From positions 313,687 to 377,686 of the forward strand of contig NMRA01000233.1 of NCBI GenBank assembly GCA_002633005.1: a stretch of DNA of 64,000 bases. Direction: 5' to 3'. This document shows positions 37,495 through 50,170 of the stretch, piece after piece. The notes beneath the pieces are model-generated. The model saw nothing but the letters and a program-made list of their open reading frames with translations, was not told where the DNA came from and ran no database searches. How positions within the stretch are numbered: position 1 is the first letter of the stretch; each line of letters begins with the position of its first letter. This DNA is from Phoronis australis (Eukaryota; Phoronida; Phoronidae). The position numbers were made by a program, and so were the translations under genes.

Positions 37495-40348
37495 TTTGAA
37501 AAGTGTTATTAAGTAGACCGACTCAGACCAAACTTCAATAGGGCTGCGACATCCTCTGTCACAGCGCCACCTTTCTGGAAATGTGACCCTAGTGGATTGG
37601 TAATGAACGACATGCACTGAGAAGTCCGTGTGTGGGCATCAGTGCGCATACCTCGCTTTGAATGCATATCTACACGTGTGGTGCAAAAGTGAGTCAGAAA
37701 AGTATAACGAACCCCTTCTGTTGTTTTTGACGCCTTGTAATCTTCCTTGTGTCAACAAAAAAAACATGAACTTTTGCGCAATGCATCGATTTTATCTGTT
37801 CTTGTGATTTCAACCACTGCAAACCACAAAAGCATTTCTCAATATAAAAAACAGTCAACATCAACCAATCGGAGTATTTTAATTATATTTTCAGCCAGTC
37901 GGAATTTTATTTTTTCTGCTAGCCATTGAGAAGCCGTGTAACATGACCAATCCATAACGATACTAGATCTAAGGTCACGGTTCGTGTCTTTGTAGCTCTC
38001 CTCAAATGAAGAAAATGGGGTGCGTCTGCTTTGACGACAATTTTGTGAAGAACACGGTGTGTGATTGCCTTGAATGGTATTCAGTAGTTTCTTGGAGTTG
38101 TTTTGAGTAAATGAAGTCCAGAAATTTTGCCTCTGCTCTGTTCTACCCGCCGGATACGGAACTCGCGCCATTTTCAGAGCACACCCCTTGTTGAGTGGGA
38201 AACTGTTGGGACCAATACAGGAAACCTTTAGACAAATGGAAATTTGGCACAAATCTGATTGGTAACGACATTATTTTTTACTTACTTACTGCAAGAGCCT
38301 TTGAATTCTTGTCTACCTTCTGCTTCCGGGGCAGTCGTGGTTTTGTCATTTTAGGGAGAATATGCCAAAATCGATTTTTGTAAGTTTTAGGCATCTCCAT
38401 TTTCTGATGGACGTTATAGTTTCTTCATCTTTAAAGAACCCCATCGAGTACGTTTTTGAAAGTTATGTTCTTTCATGTGTCTCGAGACGGGGCTTTTGTT
38501 GATTCAGACCAGTGCGACCAGATCCGATTCGAACTGTGGTCTTTACTCTTTCATAATGCCAAAGGCATCATCTAAGTCAAGTCCAATGTAGTCTCTCACA
38601 GTACTGAAATCTGTTAATTGATTTGCTTCGGGGAATCCGGAAATGTTCTACAAATAATCTTCTAACCCTGCAAGGTGTTACTCGTTTTTGTTTATGAATA
38701 AAAATTAATAAAAACGGAGCGAGGTGACAAATTAAAAATGTTGAACAAGTTGAAGCTGGAGCCAGTTTTGATGGCATGTGCAATTGGAGAGGTGCTTTTA
38801 AAACTTATTAAAGGCTTGCGTGAACTCGTATGTTGAAGATGGTCTATGAACCAATATCCGCGTCTGTTGAAGTCCGATTTGAACCCATTGTGTATTGTAC
38901 TCTGCCCACTCAACGCTAAACTCGTAGGCAGCAGTAAGTGCTGTTTGGCAAGTGTACCATTTTCCTGTCAGACACAAAATTTCAAAACCCCATATCATAA
39001 TCGTTGTTTGCCTCTGAAGACTAGCTCGTGCCCTCGCAGTGGCGTCCACACAAGAAAGTCATGTTTTCGGGGTCGAACCTTTTTACGAGAAATCGAACTC
39101 CAAATTATTTTTATTCTTTTCCATTCTACTTATATGCGAAGTCAATATGAGTGTATGTAATTCTGTACTCGAATATATTATGGTTTTTCGTGTATGACTG
39201 TGTAATCCTACTTTGTACTTAAAGACCCCAGCACTGAAGCTATAATTTCGAGTCTGAACTCAAAATCTCGAGTTTTCACTCTAGGTTGAAGGTCTTGCGA
39301 ATTCGGATTATTCACTCATTTGTGCAATCCAAGATATACTTAAGCACGTAATAATAGTTAACTGTCTTAAGTTTGTATCAAACGGGGACGGAAAACGTCA
39401 AAATATATCATCGTGATTGATTGCGAGTAAAAAGACTATACTCTGGTGTCATGACGTTAATACCTGAACAGAATCATGCTGTGGAGTTCCATTGCAAAAC
39501 TTACCCTATCTAGAGTTTCTAACTGCGTGCTCCGAGGAAATGGGAAAAGACATGTACTTCGTAGATTGTTCAACATCTGGTGTGATGTGAGTGCACATAC
39601 ACGGTAGTGCTGTCCTGGTAAATTTAGGAGTATGTATTCGCCAGAAGCGTAACATTTTGTTGGTCCACGCGCCAGTACACCTCACCTTACGACCATTACA
39701 CCTCACCTTACGGTATGTAAACGCTACATTGAAATTGAAAAGATGGTGTGCTGCGTCTACGCCTCACTACACCACTGGTGCACGGTCCATGTGCATGGGC
39801 CGCCCGTGTGTGGATCAACTTCAACATATACAGTATATACGTTTTGGCTTTGTTTCATGTGGATACGTCATTGATACCTTCCCTGAGCGCATTATTCAAC
39901 TACATTTCTGTCATAACGTGGTTCTACAGCATGTCAGTCTCTCCTCACTGTCTCGGTGTAACTCACCTATTAAATTGGTCACGTATCGGTTGAGGCTCGG
40001 CCTATCCTGTCGATTCAATGTTATTCTAATGCCCAGCAAGATTGGAAAAATTTTCGAAGTTTGACGACTTTTAACGCAGACACCAACCCAGCGCTCCAAG
40101 TGTAGTCTCGATTGCCGGCTGATACGACATTTTTCTGCCACAATCTCGGCGGATCAGCGTCCGAAGCTTTATGTGCCTGAGACATAAAGGGTACACTTCG
40201 GCCATATAAGTTTCCGACAGCGTCAACGACCTGTTGCGTTGCAACAGAAAAATTGTCATATCGGCTGAACACCTCGCGATTAGGGACAGCCGTTGCTGAC
40301 TTTCGGGCGTCAAAAATCAATCGATGCAACTGATCCGGTGAAAAATTC
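37495..40348. other. Upstream of the GH31 gene; no gene recognised
   Basis: Contains the probable promoter side of the GH31 gene (immediately above 37494). Longer frames exist, for example 37839-38252 minus and 39591-40064 plus (157 codons), but they have no recognisable motif or splice context. I treat them as chance. Confidence 0.4.
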
Positions 40349-40572
40349 GAACGAGCCCCCCATTTGGCGAAGTGGGCAAATAGGTCAGCCTCAGAGAAAC
40401 AAAAAGTCCGAGAGAACGAGACAAAAGTCCACTAAGAAGGCGCAGACGCAAAGTGAAGGTGGTACCCCGTTGTTTTCTTTTTTTAGTCCTCCCGTTTTTT
40501 GTCAGCAAAAGGTCCATATCGCCAGAAATTCGAGCCCCCCCATATTAAAGGCTGAGTGCGCGCATGAAATGC
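40349..40572 (+). repeat. Dispersed MITE-like repeat, family A, copy 3
   Basis: Carries CCATTTGGCGAAGTGGGCAA, GTCAGCCTCAGAGAAACAAA, GACAAAAGTCCACTAAGAAGG and ends CTGAGTGCGCGCATGA, which is the inverted complement of the TCATGCGCGCACTCAG start seen in copy 4. The family therefore has short terminal inverted repeats. Confidence 0.85.
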
Positions 40573-40614
40573 ACCGTAAACGGTGTGCTTCTAGGGGTGT
40601 TTAATTGTATTCTA

Positions 40615-42240
40615 GAAATGGTCACTAGATGGCGCAAATACATCAAATCCATCCGAAAACGGCAACATGTCATCGATTCTTTAATACAAAGCTACTAACC
40701 AAATTTCATAAAAATCCGTCAAGGACCCCAGAGAAACAGAGGAAAACGGAAAAAATGAAATTGGCATTAGGAGGGACATAATTCGTTGGATCCGTCTGAA
40801 ATTCGTCATCCGTTGTCAACTTATACACTTGCTGAATTTAACAAAGATCAAGCAGTGGGCTTAGGAGATACAGCTACGGAAGAAAAAAAAAACTGCCACT
40901 AGGATGCGCCACAGTAGTCGAAGCCATCGGAATATCACCGTCAACCGTCCTCTTTATTCTAAGAACATTTATACCGGTATGCCAATTTTCACAATCGTCC
41001 TTAGAGCGGTTTGATTGATAGAGGGGTGGACGCCAAAAACAGGCTCAAAAACAGTAGCCACTAGATGACGCAAAATACGTCAAATCCATCCAAAAACGGG
41101 TATATGTCATCATTTCTTTAACAGAAAGCTATTTATTAAGTTTCATACGTATCCGTCAAGGAACTTCAAAAGACAGAGGAAAACGGAAAAAATGAAATTG
41201 CCACTAGGGGGCACAGCAATAATCAGATATGTCTGAAAGTCGCTGCCGTCCGTTGTCAACTTCATATAATTACTCTTCTTAAATTTGATAAAGTTCCTGC
41301 AATGGCTTTAGGAGATACAGCTATGGGCGCAAAAAACTGCCACTAGGAGGCGCCAAAGTAGTCAAAGTCGTCGGAAAATCACCGCCAGCCGTCTTCTTCA
41401 CAGTAGGAACATATATGTCAATTTTTAAAATCATCCTTATGGCGATTCGGTTGACAAACGGGCGAACGCCAAAAAAACAGTAAAAATGGTCTCTAGGTGG
41501 GGTAAAATAACTTGAATCCATCCGAAAACAGAAGAAAAGCATCATCTCACTAATAAATGCCTATCTGCCAAGTTTATAAAAATCTACTGAGGATATTTGC
41601 AGAGGTAAACGTGAAAAACTAAAATTGCCTCTAGGGGGCACACTGGTAGACCGATCAGTTCGAAAGTCGTCGTCATCCTTTGTCAACTTCATGTAAATAC
41701 CCTAAATTTAATAGATATCCTGCAGAGCGTTTACAAGATACAACCATAGATACAAAATCACACAAAACTGCCACAAGGAGGCGCTACAGTAGTAGAAGTA
41801 GTCGGAAAATCATCGTCATAGTAAGAGCATACATAACAATTTTCACTATCATACTTAAAGCGATTTGGTTGAAAGAGGGGCGGACGCCAAAAAACAGACT
41901 CGAAAACAGTAAAAATGGCCACTGAGTGGCGCAAAATACGTGAAATAAATCCGAAAACGCTTCAATAGATGGCTATGTGTCAAGTTTCATGAAAATCTGT
42001 TCAGGACCTTTGAAGATACAGAGGTAAACGCAAAAAAACTAAAATTGCCACTAGGGGACACACCAGTAGTCGAGTCCGTCCAAAATTCGTCGTCATCCGT
42101 CGTCAGCTTCATAGGAACAAATCTGTCAAATCTCATCCATATCCTGTAAGGGGCTTAGGAGATACAGCTGCGGACGCCAGACGCCAGACGCCCGGACAGA
42201 CGGCAATATGCACCTACATATACATATGTGAGCGCATAAT
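40615..42240 (-). repeat. Tandem array of about 3.7 units of ~430 bp, with a distinct terminus
   Basis: The landmark GCCACTAGATG(A/G)CGCAAAATACGTCAAATCCATCC recurs at 40621, 41057, 41490 and 41918, giving spacings of 436, 433 and 428 bp; units differ by roughly a tenth to a fifth of positions. Within each unit, phrases such as TTTCATAAAAATCCGTCAAGG and GGAGATACAGCTA recur once or twice. The array ends near 42240 with GCGGACGCCAGACGCCAGACGCCC, ATATGCACCTACATATACATATGTG. It is placed on the minus strand because the copies at 23785 and 27690 have the opposite orientation. It resembles non-autonomous DNA elements with internal tandem repeats. Confidence 0.88.
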
Positions 42241-43659
42241 AAAAACCAGAAGTTGCATGTTTCGTGCGAAAAAATCATGTTTGTGAAAAATTCGGCGATC
42301 TCCATGCCATCGTGTCATTACGAACATCTGAAGCATTTCTTTCGTGAACATGATAATATTCTATGATCATCAGGGATTTTCAAAATATTTAGTTCCATGG
42401 GTCTACTTTTATTACTTAAACAGTTATTTAAGAGATTCGGTCATTGGTATCATATTTCCGAGAGAAACTAGTAACTTAAGTGAAAGTAATTGACTTCTCT
42501 CTCCCAATGTTACTATATTGTATTCACCAACCTGTTAGCTTGTGTATTTTCATTGAAATGACAGAAACTTATCAAAACGTGTAAGGTCGTGCTCAAGTCA
42601 GGTTTATTGAAATATTGTGGCTACTCTTAAATTTGAGAAATACTCCTACATGAATTTTAGTGACGTCAATGCCAAGATGAAAATCATGTTCTTAACTGGT
42701 GAAAATAAATTGAAAAGTATCTTTCACAACATTTAAAGGGTCAACTGGATGACCCAGTAATTGACTGCACACACGTAAGCAGTTTCTTCTACATGTTTAA
42801 TTGGTGTCAAGGACTTCAAGTAGGATATAAAGTGCGATTATTTCATTTTACAACGTTTCTTTAGCTTTAGCAGTTGACTTCATCCGATTCCAAACACTTG
42901 GACTATTTGAAACTAAACTTTTACGACTTCATCCGGTTCCAAACACTTGCGCTTTTTGAACATATACTTTTACGACCCAGAGCAGTGGTACAATTTTTTT
43001 TCTAACCGGAAATCTTTGCAATTCTTGCCGGCGACAAGTTCTAAGGTTTCAATGACGCCCTACAAAAGAAAGAAATGTGGATGATTTTTAAGCATACTAA
43101 ACAACAGAATTATACGTTTGGGTGACCAGAAAGCCCGACATTTATTATAGCTACAACATCTGCACAGTAACAATCATTTCCTCGTGAAAACACTTATAAG
43201 CTGTGAGTGTCGGTTTCGTCTGCTACATCCCTTGAGCTATATTTAACATTAACGCATTTTGACATATGTTCTAATATACTGAAGATGGGTCTTTTTAAGA
43301 TGGGCCGATGTCTGAATACTACAGGAGAATCACGTTGAGATATGTGGAATTGAAAACGTGTTGTAAAAGTAGGAGTAGATTATTTAGAAGTTATGGTTAC
43401 CCTTTAGTTTCGCACAACATGTAATAAGGTTCCGTTGACACGATTTGCGATTGCATCGGAAGTCTAGGAAAAATTTGCAAAAAGTCCGAAGTTGCTTTAT
43501 TAGATAAAGTACTGTAATAAACTGGTTTCATTTGAAGAATTTTTTGGGCTGGGAAGAACAAAACTGACATTTCTTTACTAAATGAGCCCAGGCTCAAAAA
43601 CTTAACTTGACCCGGCGGGTCCTTAAAGGCGCTGAGAATGGCCTATGAGAAATAACTAA
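42241..43659. other. No gene recognised
   Basis: AT-rich spacer. A short direct repeat (GACTTCATCCG(A/G)TTCCAAACACTTG) occurs at about 42883-42910 and 42930-42956. Confidence 0.45.
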
Positions 43660-44590
43660 CTATTCTACAAACAATACAATACAAAGACAAGTGTACTGTG
43701 TGTAGGATATGTTTTGTATCAGTATTGCGCGTTTGCTCCGAACTATCACCAGCGCAATACACGCGGAGAGTGAACTTGTAAGTGTGTTGCTGTTTCCAGG
43801 AGGACATGAACGTGGAATTAAAAGCGGATGACACTTATTGGGGAGAGGTAACCAATCTGTGCTCTGCGTTGCTAAATTACACGACGTCATTTTTCAGTCG
43901 CCCAATCATGATATAGAGTAGTACAGAGCCGTCTAGTCTTCGCTAGGAGGGCGAATCTACGCAATATTACTACGGAACGAAAGGGGTACTGTTTAATTTA
44001 ATTACTGTTTCACTGGACGAACGTCCTGATGGACACAAATCAACGAAGCCAGCAGACGACAGCCCCGACAAAGGCGCCGGAAACTCACCCTGCGCACTTG
44101 GGTGTCTTCCAACAAACGCTACGGAGGAAGTTCTGGGATACAAGTTAACAATTGCAAATAATTATTCGAAACCGTGTGCACACTGTGAACTTTTTCGAAG
44201 TTGCAGATGAGCAGTGTAAAGACAACCACAGGTGATTGAAAAGGAGTAATAAGTTGATTCCGGAACTTCTTGCAAAAAACAAAATCTATGAGTGAATGGC
44301 GCATAATTTAATAATCTAATTCTCAGTTTAGCACACTTACGTTTCTTTGACGTCTTTCTTCGTCTCTGCTGTCTTCCTTTTTTGTTTTGCCTTTCTGCTC
44401 TTCTGCTTTAGTAGACCTTTCTCATCACGTTTGCAGTTGACCGCTCTTGCCTTCAAGCACTTGCATCGTTTAATACTGAACTTCCTTGTTCCAGGACATT
44501 TGTATTCTTTTCCATCAAAAAGGAATTTTTTGCACTTTTTACCCGGAATAAGCTCCACGAGCTTGCCGTTCTTTCCCCTGCACTGCGGTC
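43660..44590 (-). CDS. Six-cysteine Lys/Arg-rich secreted-type protein exons, copy 2 of a duplicated pair
   Basis: Exon a (44590-44341) follows TTTTCAACAG and begins PQCRGKNGKLVELIPGKKC. It carries six cysteines in the spacing C-x16-C-x11-C-x10-C-x-C-x7-C and then a Lys-rich tail (KQKSRKAKQKRK). It ends at AAAC|GTAAGT in phase 2. Exon b (44132-44089, 44 bp) follows TATCCCAG and ends at G|GTGAGT in phase 1; only the phase 2 reading avoids a TAG. A possible third exon (43871-43660; NKCHPLLIPRSCPPG) has a phase 1 acceptor and then runs to a stop, but its support is weak. If the donor at 44340 is not used, translation would stop five bases later (44337). Upstream exons and any signal peptide were not found. 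The family is unknown to me. See the paralogous exons at 53604-54111. Confidence 0.5.
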
Positions 44591-45470
44591 CTGTTGAAAA
44601 GGTAAGTAGGTAATGACAATGGTGGAACGACATAATAATGAACGAATACAAATGAAGGCAATTCTTGGAGTTGCTAAATCACCATATTACAAGAGATTCT
44701 TTTATCCCGTTCATGATCAGTTAAAAATCCACGAAGAAATGTTAATTAGCCAAAGCCTATTTTAAGTGAAGCTTTTCAACGTTACATTATTTTTTGAAAT
44801 ATATGAATTTCTATTTACACTTTTGGCTTCAGTATTTGAATGTGTTGTCGCGCACCAACAAATGTGGTGCCACAATCGAACGAAACAATTTTATTGCTCA
44901 TTTTGTATGAATGAACTCGATAAGAACACATACAGGACATAACGGAACGGTCGTATTATAGCGATATCGTCAAGTTATTGAGGCTCAGTTTATATTCTTT
45001 AGTGGTTAGCGAAGGAAATATGTTGCGCTGTCACCCTTCTGTAGCAGTTCTGAAGTAAGTGCGGAAGATTTGAAGAAACTGAAACGTCTCACTGTCCAAG
45101 AACTTTTTCGGGCAATGCTGCCACCAACAGGTTTATTCGTGTACTTTTCCTGACAATGAGGCTCATTAATTTAGGGAATCGTACACGGTATCCACGGGAA
45201 ATTTATTATTACATAAACATAAGCATAGAACTTTGTATATGAGTGGTTCAGTCTATGGTTGAAATTGTATGCAGCTGGCGCGCGTTACCAGTTCCAACAT
45301 CTCTCCGAACTTTGCTTCACACTGCTCACCTTTTGGTAGGATATAAACGGCGATTCAGGCCGCGGCGTCGTAGTAAATGTAGGAGAACATTATGCAGAAG
45401 TGATTGGCGGGAATTCTTGGGACTCCTGAGTTATATATTATCAAAGGGTGTAATAACTTCAAATATAGTT
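44040..45470. repeat. Segmental duplication block, partner of 53560-55010
   Basis: About 1.4 kb aligns collinearly with 53560-55010, including exons a and b and long non-coding stretches (for example GGAAATTTATTATTACATAAACATA, GAACTTTGTATATGAGTGGTTCAGTCTA and TCCTGAGTTATATATT). The two blocks are in the same orientation about 9.5 kb apart and clearly diverged. This copy ends next to GAGA and TA microsatellites. Confidence 0.88.
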
Positions 45471-45599
45471 ACAGAGAGAGAGAGACAGAGAACACGTTAA
45501 TAAACTTGTATAGCGATTAGTGAAAAACAATAAAACAGTTGGATCTATTGTGTATGCAAACACAAACACAAACACAAATACATATACATACATACATGC

Positions 45600-45600
<1 letters not shown>

Positions 45601-45656
<56 letters not shown>
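45601..45656. repeat. (TA)n microsatellite
   Basis: About 27 TA units, preceded by CACAAACACAAACA and ATACATACATGCATG runs, followed by TTTATTTATTTA. Confidence 0.97.
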
Positions 45657-45659
<3 letters not shown>

Positions 45660-48101
45660 TTATTTATGAGCCGGAGATCATCGGAGGCAAAATCAATGAG
45701 GACGACCGTACAACACAGTAGGAGTACAACATAAAACAAGTAAAGAATACAAAAACGAGACAATAACTACTATTTACTATTCATTCATTTGACATACGAT
45801 CACAAGACTGACACAGTGTTATGAGTACTTCAACAAATAAATAAATAAGCCTGACACCTTAGAAAAAATAAGTAAAAGGGTGTTACATCTATACACAGAT
45901 TAGAACATGATAAACAAGTTGAATGAACGTACGTAATAACTACAATTGTATAATTATATGTGTGCGCGTGCGTGCTTCTATGTGTGCTAACATTAGTAGT
46001 GCCTCTGTGTAATAATGCAATTTGTACATGGTTATTGACGATAGACACAGTTGCATAAGAAGCAGTTTGAGTCATTGGGTATCTATCATTCTATTCCTGT
46101 AATATCTTGAAAGTCCAACAAGTGACCGGGTATTGATCTTAAGCAGAGCTGAAGAGGATATTTTATTTTCATTGATAATTTTAGGAACATGGAAGGTGCT
46201 TATCTAAAAATTTGTAATATATTTTCAAGTAAGACATATTAAGAGTGTCTTCAAGAGTATTTGCATATTGGGTTTATATAGGTAAAATAATGTGAGTTGG
46301 CGATTTTTCATGAGGCTCATTTCTGAAGAAGTTGTATTCTGGTGACATTTTTAAATCTCCATATTGTGATGAAAAAGGTTAAGTGCGTGTGGATCAAGGA
46401 GAAGTAAATCGTTGTTAGTGTGAATAAAGGCAAATATTTCTTGAGTTTTTTAGTACACCACAGGTTTGTGTAATTTTTGTTCCCATCAAATTATTATGTT
46501 CAGACCAGGATAAAGAATTGTCAAACGTTGTTTCCCGAAACTTAAATGTTTTAACACAAGTTAGGTTTTGACAGTTTATTGTAAGCTCGGGTATTGAATT
46601 TTGATGTATTATTTGTGAGAGGAATCGAATACCCTGTAATTTAGTTTTAGTGACATTTAATGACATTCTGTTTATTTATAACCATGCGAATATGTGTGAT
46701 ATCTTTTTATTAATTTCATTTTCGTTGCTTATTGGTTTTGTAGACGAAGGTGTGTACATAACACAGGTATCATCATCATACATAGGGGTCTCAAGAGAAG
46801 TGGATTTGTGGAGGTCATTTACGTAAATAAGAAAAAGGAGGGGACCAAGAATACTGCTTGTGAAAGTTGATTTTGGGAGGGTGAATTGTCAAATAAAACA
46901 AATTGCTGTAAATTGGTTAAATGAAGAATAAATGCTCTACTCCAGTTATGCCGTGAAATGAAAGCTTATGTAAGATACTGCGGTCTGTTGTGTAAAAGGC
47001 TTTTGAAAGGTCTAAAAGATGGTTGTTGGGTTCAACCCCTGGTCGAGATGTGCGTTAATTCTGTGAGTTAGTTCAAGTGTTGCAAATTCAGTTGATCGTA
47101 ATTTCTGAAAACCATATTGGTGTTCATATAAGAGCTTGTTTGTAATAAGGAAGTCATAACAGTGGTCACAGGCGATTTTTTCAAATAATTTGGGGAAGGC
47201 AGGAAGTAGAAAGCTAAGCCTGTAGTTGTTAATATTATGTTCATCTAAGTCACTTCCTTTGTATATAGGCACAACCTTGGCAATTTCGAAATCAGGTAGA
47301 AAACAACCTGTGTCAAAACATAGACTGATGATGGTAGTGAATGGTTTTATAGTGACCGGAGTAACCGCATTTCATGAGTTTGGTGGAAATGTTGTCAAAT
47401 ACTGTGCTAGATTTCGATTTGATATTACCCAAGGAATTTCAAATACTGCTAGAAATTTAAATTTTGTTTGTGTAGAATTGGATAAGAAAGAGTCAAATTT
47501 AGGATGGTAATTTGGTACAGTTGTTGTTTGTTTTGAAAATGCTTTGGATTACATTCCATGTCTTGCTGGAATCTGGCTTATATTTATTGAGTTCATTGTG
47601 AAAATAAAGTTTGGATAAGTCATTTCAAAATTTTAATTTAGGTACTAAACTTCCTCTTTCGTTCGTCAAGCAGTGGGCTGGTTGTGAATGTAGGTTTTAT
47701 TTTATCAGTTTGACATTTTTATTGAAATAAGAAACCTTGTGTTATCCATGGGTTTATTTTGTGCCTGTATTTGTTGAACCGTATGTTTTTGTAGGGTAAA
47801 CGTTTTTGATATAGCTTAGTATTGATATTAGACAGTGTTGCATACTTAGTGTCCACGTATGAGCTTTGATTTTGACTGAAAATGTGAACGAAGTTGATCT
47901 CTTTCAGTTCATTAAAGAATTTCCTCGTTTTTATGTACTTGTATTCTAATTCTTTTTGGGATGCGTGATTTGTAATTAACATTAACATTTAGTGAGATAA
48001 ATGCCATAAAGTGGCCAGATGGACCGGAGAAGTTTATACCACTGCAAGATGTTTTGGTGTTATCAATAGATGTATAATAAACAATCATTTTGAGATGCTG
48101 A

Positions 48102-48287
48102 CATGTTGTTGTATTTGGTAGGATGAGAGATTTTAGGTTGTAGGTGAATGCTAGACATTATGTCATGCTGTTGTATTTGGTAAGATGAGTGATTTTAGGT
48201 TGTAGGTAAAGGCTAGACATCATGTCATGTTGTTGTATTTGGTAGGATAGGGGATATTAGGTTTTAAATGAAAGCTAGACATCATGT
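48102..48287. repeat. Three tandem copies of a 62-bp unit inside the LINE
   Basis: Units start at 48102, 48164 and 48226 (CATG(T/C)TGTTGTATTTGGTA...GCTAGACATCATGT). Because 62 is not a multiple of three, the expansion by itself shifts the ORF2 frame. Confidence 0.93.
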
Positions 48288-49389
48288 CAAAGAAATCTTG
48301 AAATTGTAATTAATTTTTAGTCGATCAATGTTGAGAACGCCGGCAATAATGAGTTCCTTGTTATTTGTGGCGGATTTGATGATGACATTCGTAAACTCAT
48401 CTAAAAATAATTGCATTTGTCTATTTGGAATTGCGGGGGGCTTGGAAATCTTTGCAATAGCTATATGTTTAATGTGTATTTTGATACGAGAGAGTAAACA
48501 ATCATACTTATTAAAATTGTATGAGATGTGTTTTTATAAACACACAAGCCTTTAATGATGTACGTAACTAGACCACCATGAGTACTTCAATGAGTGGCCA
48601 TAAAGTGTACGTCACAGTTGTCGATATTGAATAGTGAATAGTCGTCAGTTGTTGACAACCATGATTCTTGTAGGCAGACGATATCGAAAAAAAAGTAATT
48701 GATTGTTTCGAAATCACCAAGAAGGACTCCAAAGTATTTATTTTTGTTGCGCGAATGAATATTAACACTGACTAATTTGAGTTCATCTTTATGTAATTGT
48801 AAAATTTTTTTCAAACTTTCAATACCGTAGTAGTTGGATTTGCTGATTTGAAACGCATTTTCGTCGTTTTCAATTTTAAGAGTATCGATTAAATTGTTTT
48901 TTTTTCATGTTGGCCAAGTAGCTTGTGTCCAGTAGTTGTTGGTTTTGTCAGTCATGAAATATTCATAAAGTTAAAAAACATGAATAGTCCTAGAAAATAC
49001 AAATACACGGATAACAAAGAAAAATACCAGCAAGAACAAAACAAGTAAATAACAGTTATAAATTGAAAACAGAACATATGAACAATACACTACGTACACA
49101 GACAGCGACGGATATAATTCGTTTCACTTGGTATATAATATCATAATTGGTATAATTAATACAATAATTATAATATAATAATTGATAACATAATTGTAGT
49201 ATGTACGGTAATGCTAACATACCTGTCAGAAATGATGTCCAAAGCCATGTCTAAACATTACACTGAGAGTACTAAACAGGGAGTGTGGACTGGGTCGGTG
49301 AGAACACCTGCAGAGCCTGGCACCAACACCATCAGGATACAGTCAAAACATTTTGCGTTGTGGTCAAAATGGACAGGACGAACATACAG

Positions 49390-50163
49390 CTAAATATACA
49401 TAGACCCCGGAAAAAAGTTTACGCGTAGTCTAGTTATACAGTTGGGACAGTGTAACTTACGAACAATGTCGATGTTGAATGCTTTGAATATCTTGTCGTT
49501 GTTCAGCTTGATTTTATCTTCACAGTTTGTTGTCTGCGTTGGCTTCAGTATTCCTTGCTTTCTCAGTTGACGACATTTGAACAGTAGTTTCCTTTGTTGT
49601 TTCGTTAGGCTTTCTCTGACAAAAATGTTGTTTCCAATAGATTTCCTGTTTGTGTAGAATCTGTTCCTGGTGTTGAATCGTGCAAATTTCACAAAAATCT
49701 TGTTATTCGGTAGTCTATGAGATCGATCAATGTCTGATTTTGTGAGTGGTTCGTCGAGATCCATATTTTCAGCCAGTTGCAAAACGATATTGTCGGGGTT
49801 TTCATTCTCTGACTTGTTTACACCCGATATCATAAGACAGTTCCTACACGAGTACTGTTCAACATCCTTACAGATACCGTACAACTCCTCAGCCTTCCAG
49901 TCGTTTTGATTGAGTCTCTCCTTTATTTTTACGATTTCATTTTTTAGATCAGTAATTTCTTTATTCTTCTCGTTGACGATTTCTTCGATTTTCATCCCAA
50001 GACTAATACACAATCCCTGAACCGCAAAGTCAGGGAATTGTTTCATCATGTCGTTGACTTGCTTACTTATTAAATTTTGTATTTTCTTCTCAAAGCCAGT
50101 TGATTGAAGAACTCCAAGAACTATGTCTATTGTTTCGGGAGGCATTTTTACCATTGTGTCCAA
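49390..50163 (-). CDS. LINE ORF1 protein (coiled coil plus RRM-like domain)
   Basis: An uninterrupted 257-codon frame. The N-terminal half contains a coiled coil (about residues 70-105, NEKNKEITDLKNEIVKIKER). The centre has the block EQYSCRNCLMISGV, followed by DIDRSHRLPNNKIFVKFARF and RNRFYTNRKSIGNNIFVRE, the usual RNA-binding-type core of ORF1 proteins of L1/CR1/jockey-related elements. LTKQQRKLLFKCRQLRKQG follows, and the C-terminus has a CPNC pair. The protein would bind element RNA and act as chaperone during retrotransposition. The ORF is open although ORF2 downstream is broken. The next 5' sequence (50171-50400) is probably the element's 5' UTR. Confidence 0.85.
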   Translation of the reverse strand: MDTMVKMPPETIDIVLGVLQSTGFEKKIQNLISKQVNDMMKQFPDFAVQGLCISLGMKIEEIVNEKNKEITDLKNEIVKIKERLNQNDWKAEELYGICKDVEQYSCRNCLMISGVNKSENENPDNIVLQLAENMDLDEPLTKSDIDRSHRLPNNKIFVKFARFNTRNRFYTNRKSIGNNIFVRESLTKQQRKLLFKCRQLRKQGILKPTQTTNCEDKIKLNNDKIFKAFNIDIVRKLHCPNCITRLRVNFFPGSMYI

Positions 50164-50170
50164 GTTGTTG

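Larger units (their letters stand above)
46080..50170 (-). mobile_element. Non-LTR retrotransposon (CR1/jockey-type LINE), ORF1 open, ORF2 decayed
   Basis: On the minus strand, ORF1 (50163-49390) is followed after about 430 bp by ORF2. ORF2 begins near 48955 (MTDKTNNYW, with a slip in an A-run), continues with an endonuclease N-terminus (LKLVSVNIHSRN, FDIVCLQESWLS; 48814-48587), and then a linker ending NPWITQGFL (47988-47719). The reverse transcriptase follows (47272 onward): KLRSTEFATLELTHRI, FLDLSKAF, SSILGPLLFLIYVNDLHKS and the catalytic box YDDDTCVMYT near 46765. Thumb and C-terminal text runs to about 46080 (SRYYRNRMIDTQ). Several frameshifts and stops, plus a 62-bp tandem triplication, break ORF2. 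The exact 3' end and tail were not resolved. Confidence 0.9.

Noticed and set aside
39591-40064. 157-codon plus-strand frame and overlapping minus-strand frames at 40021-40329
   Set aside because: No recognisable motifs or splice signals, and frames overlap on both strands, as expected by chance in GC-balanced DNA.
48102-48287. CRISPR-like regularly spaced repeat
   Set aside because: Units are directly abutting 62-bp tandem repeats without spacers, in an animal LINE.
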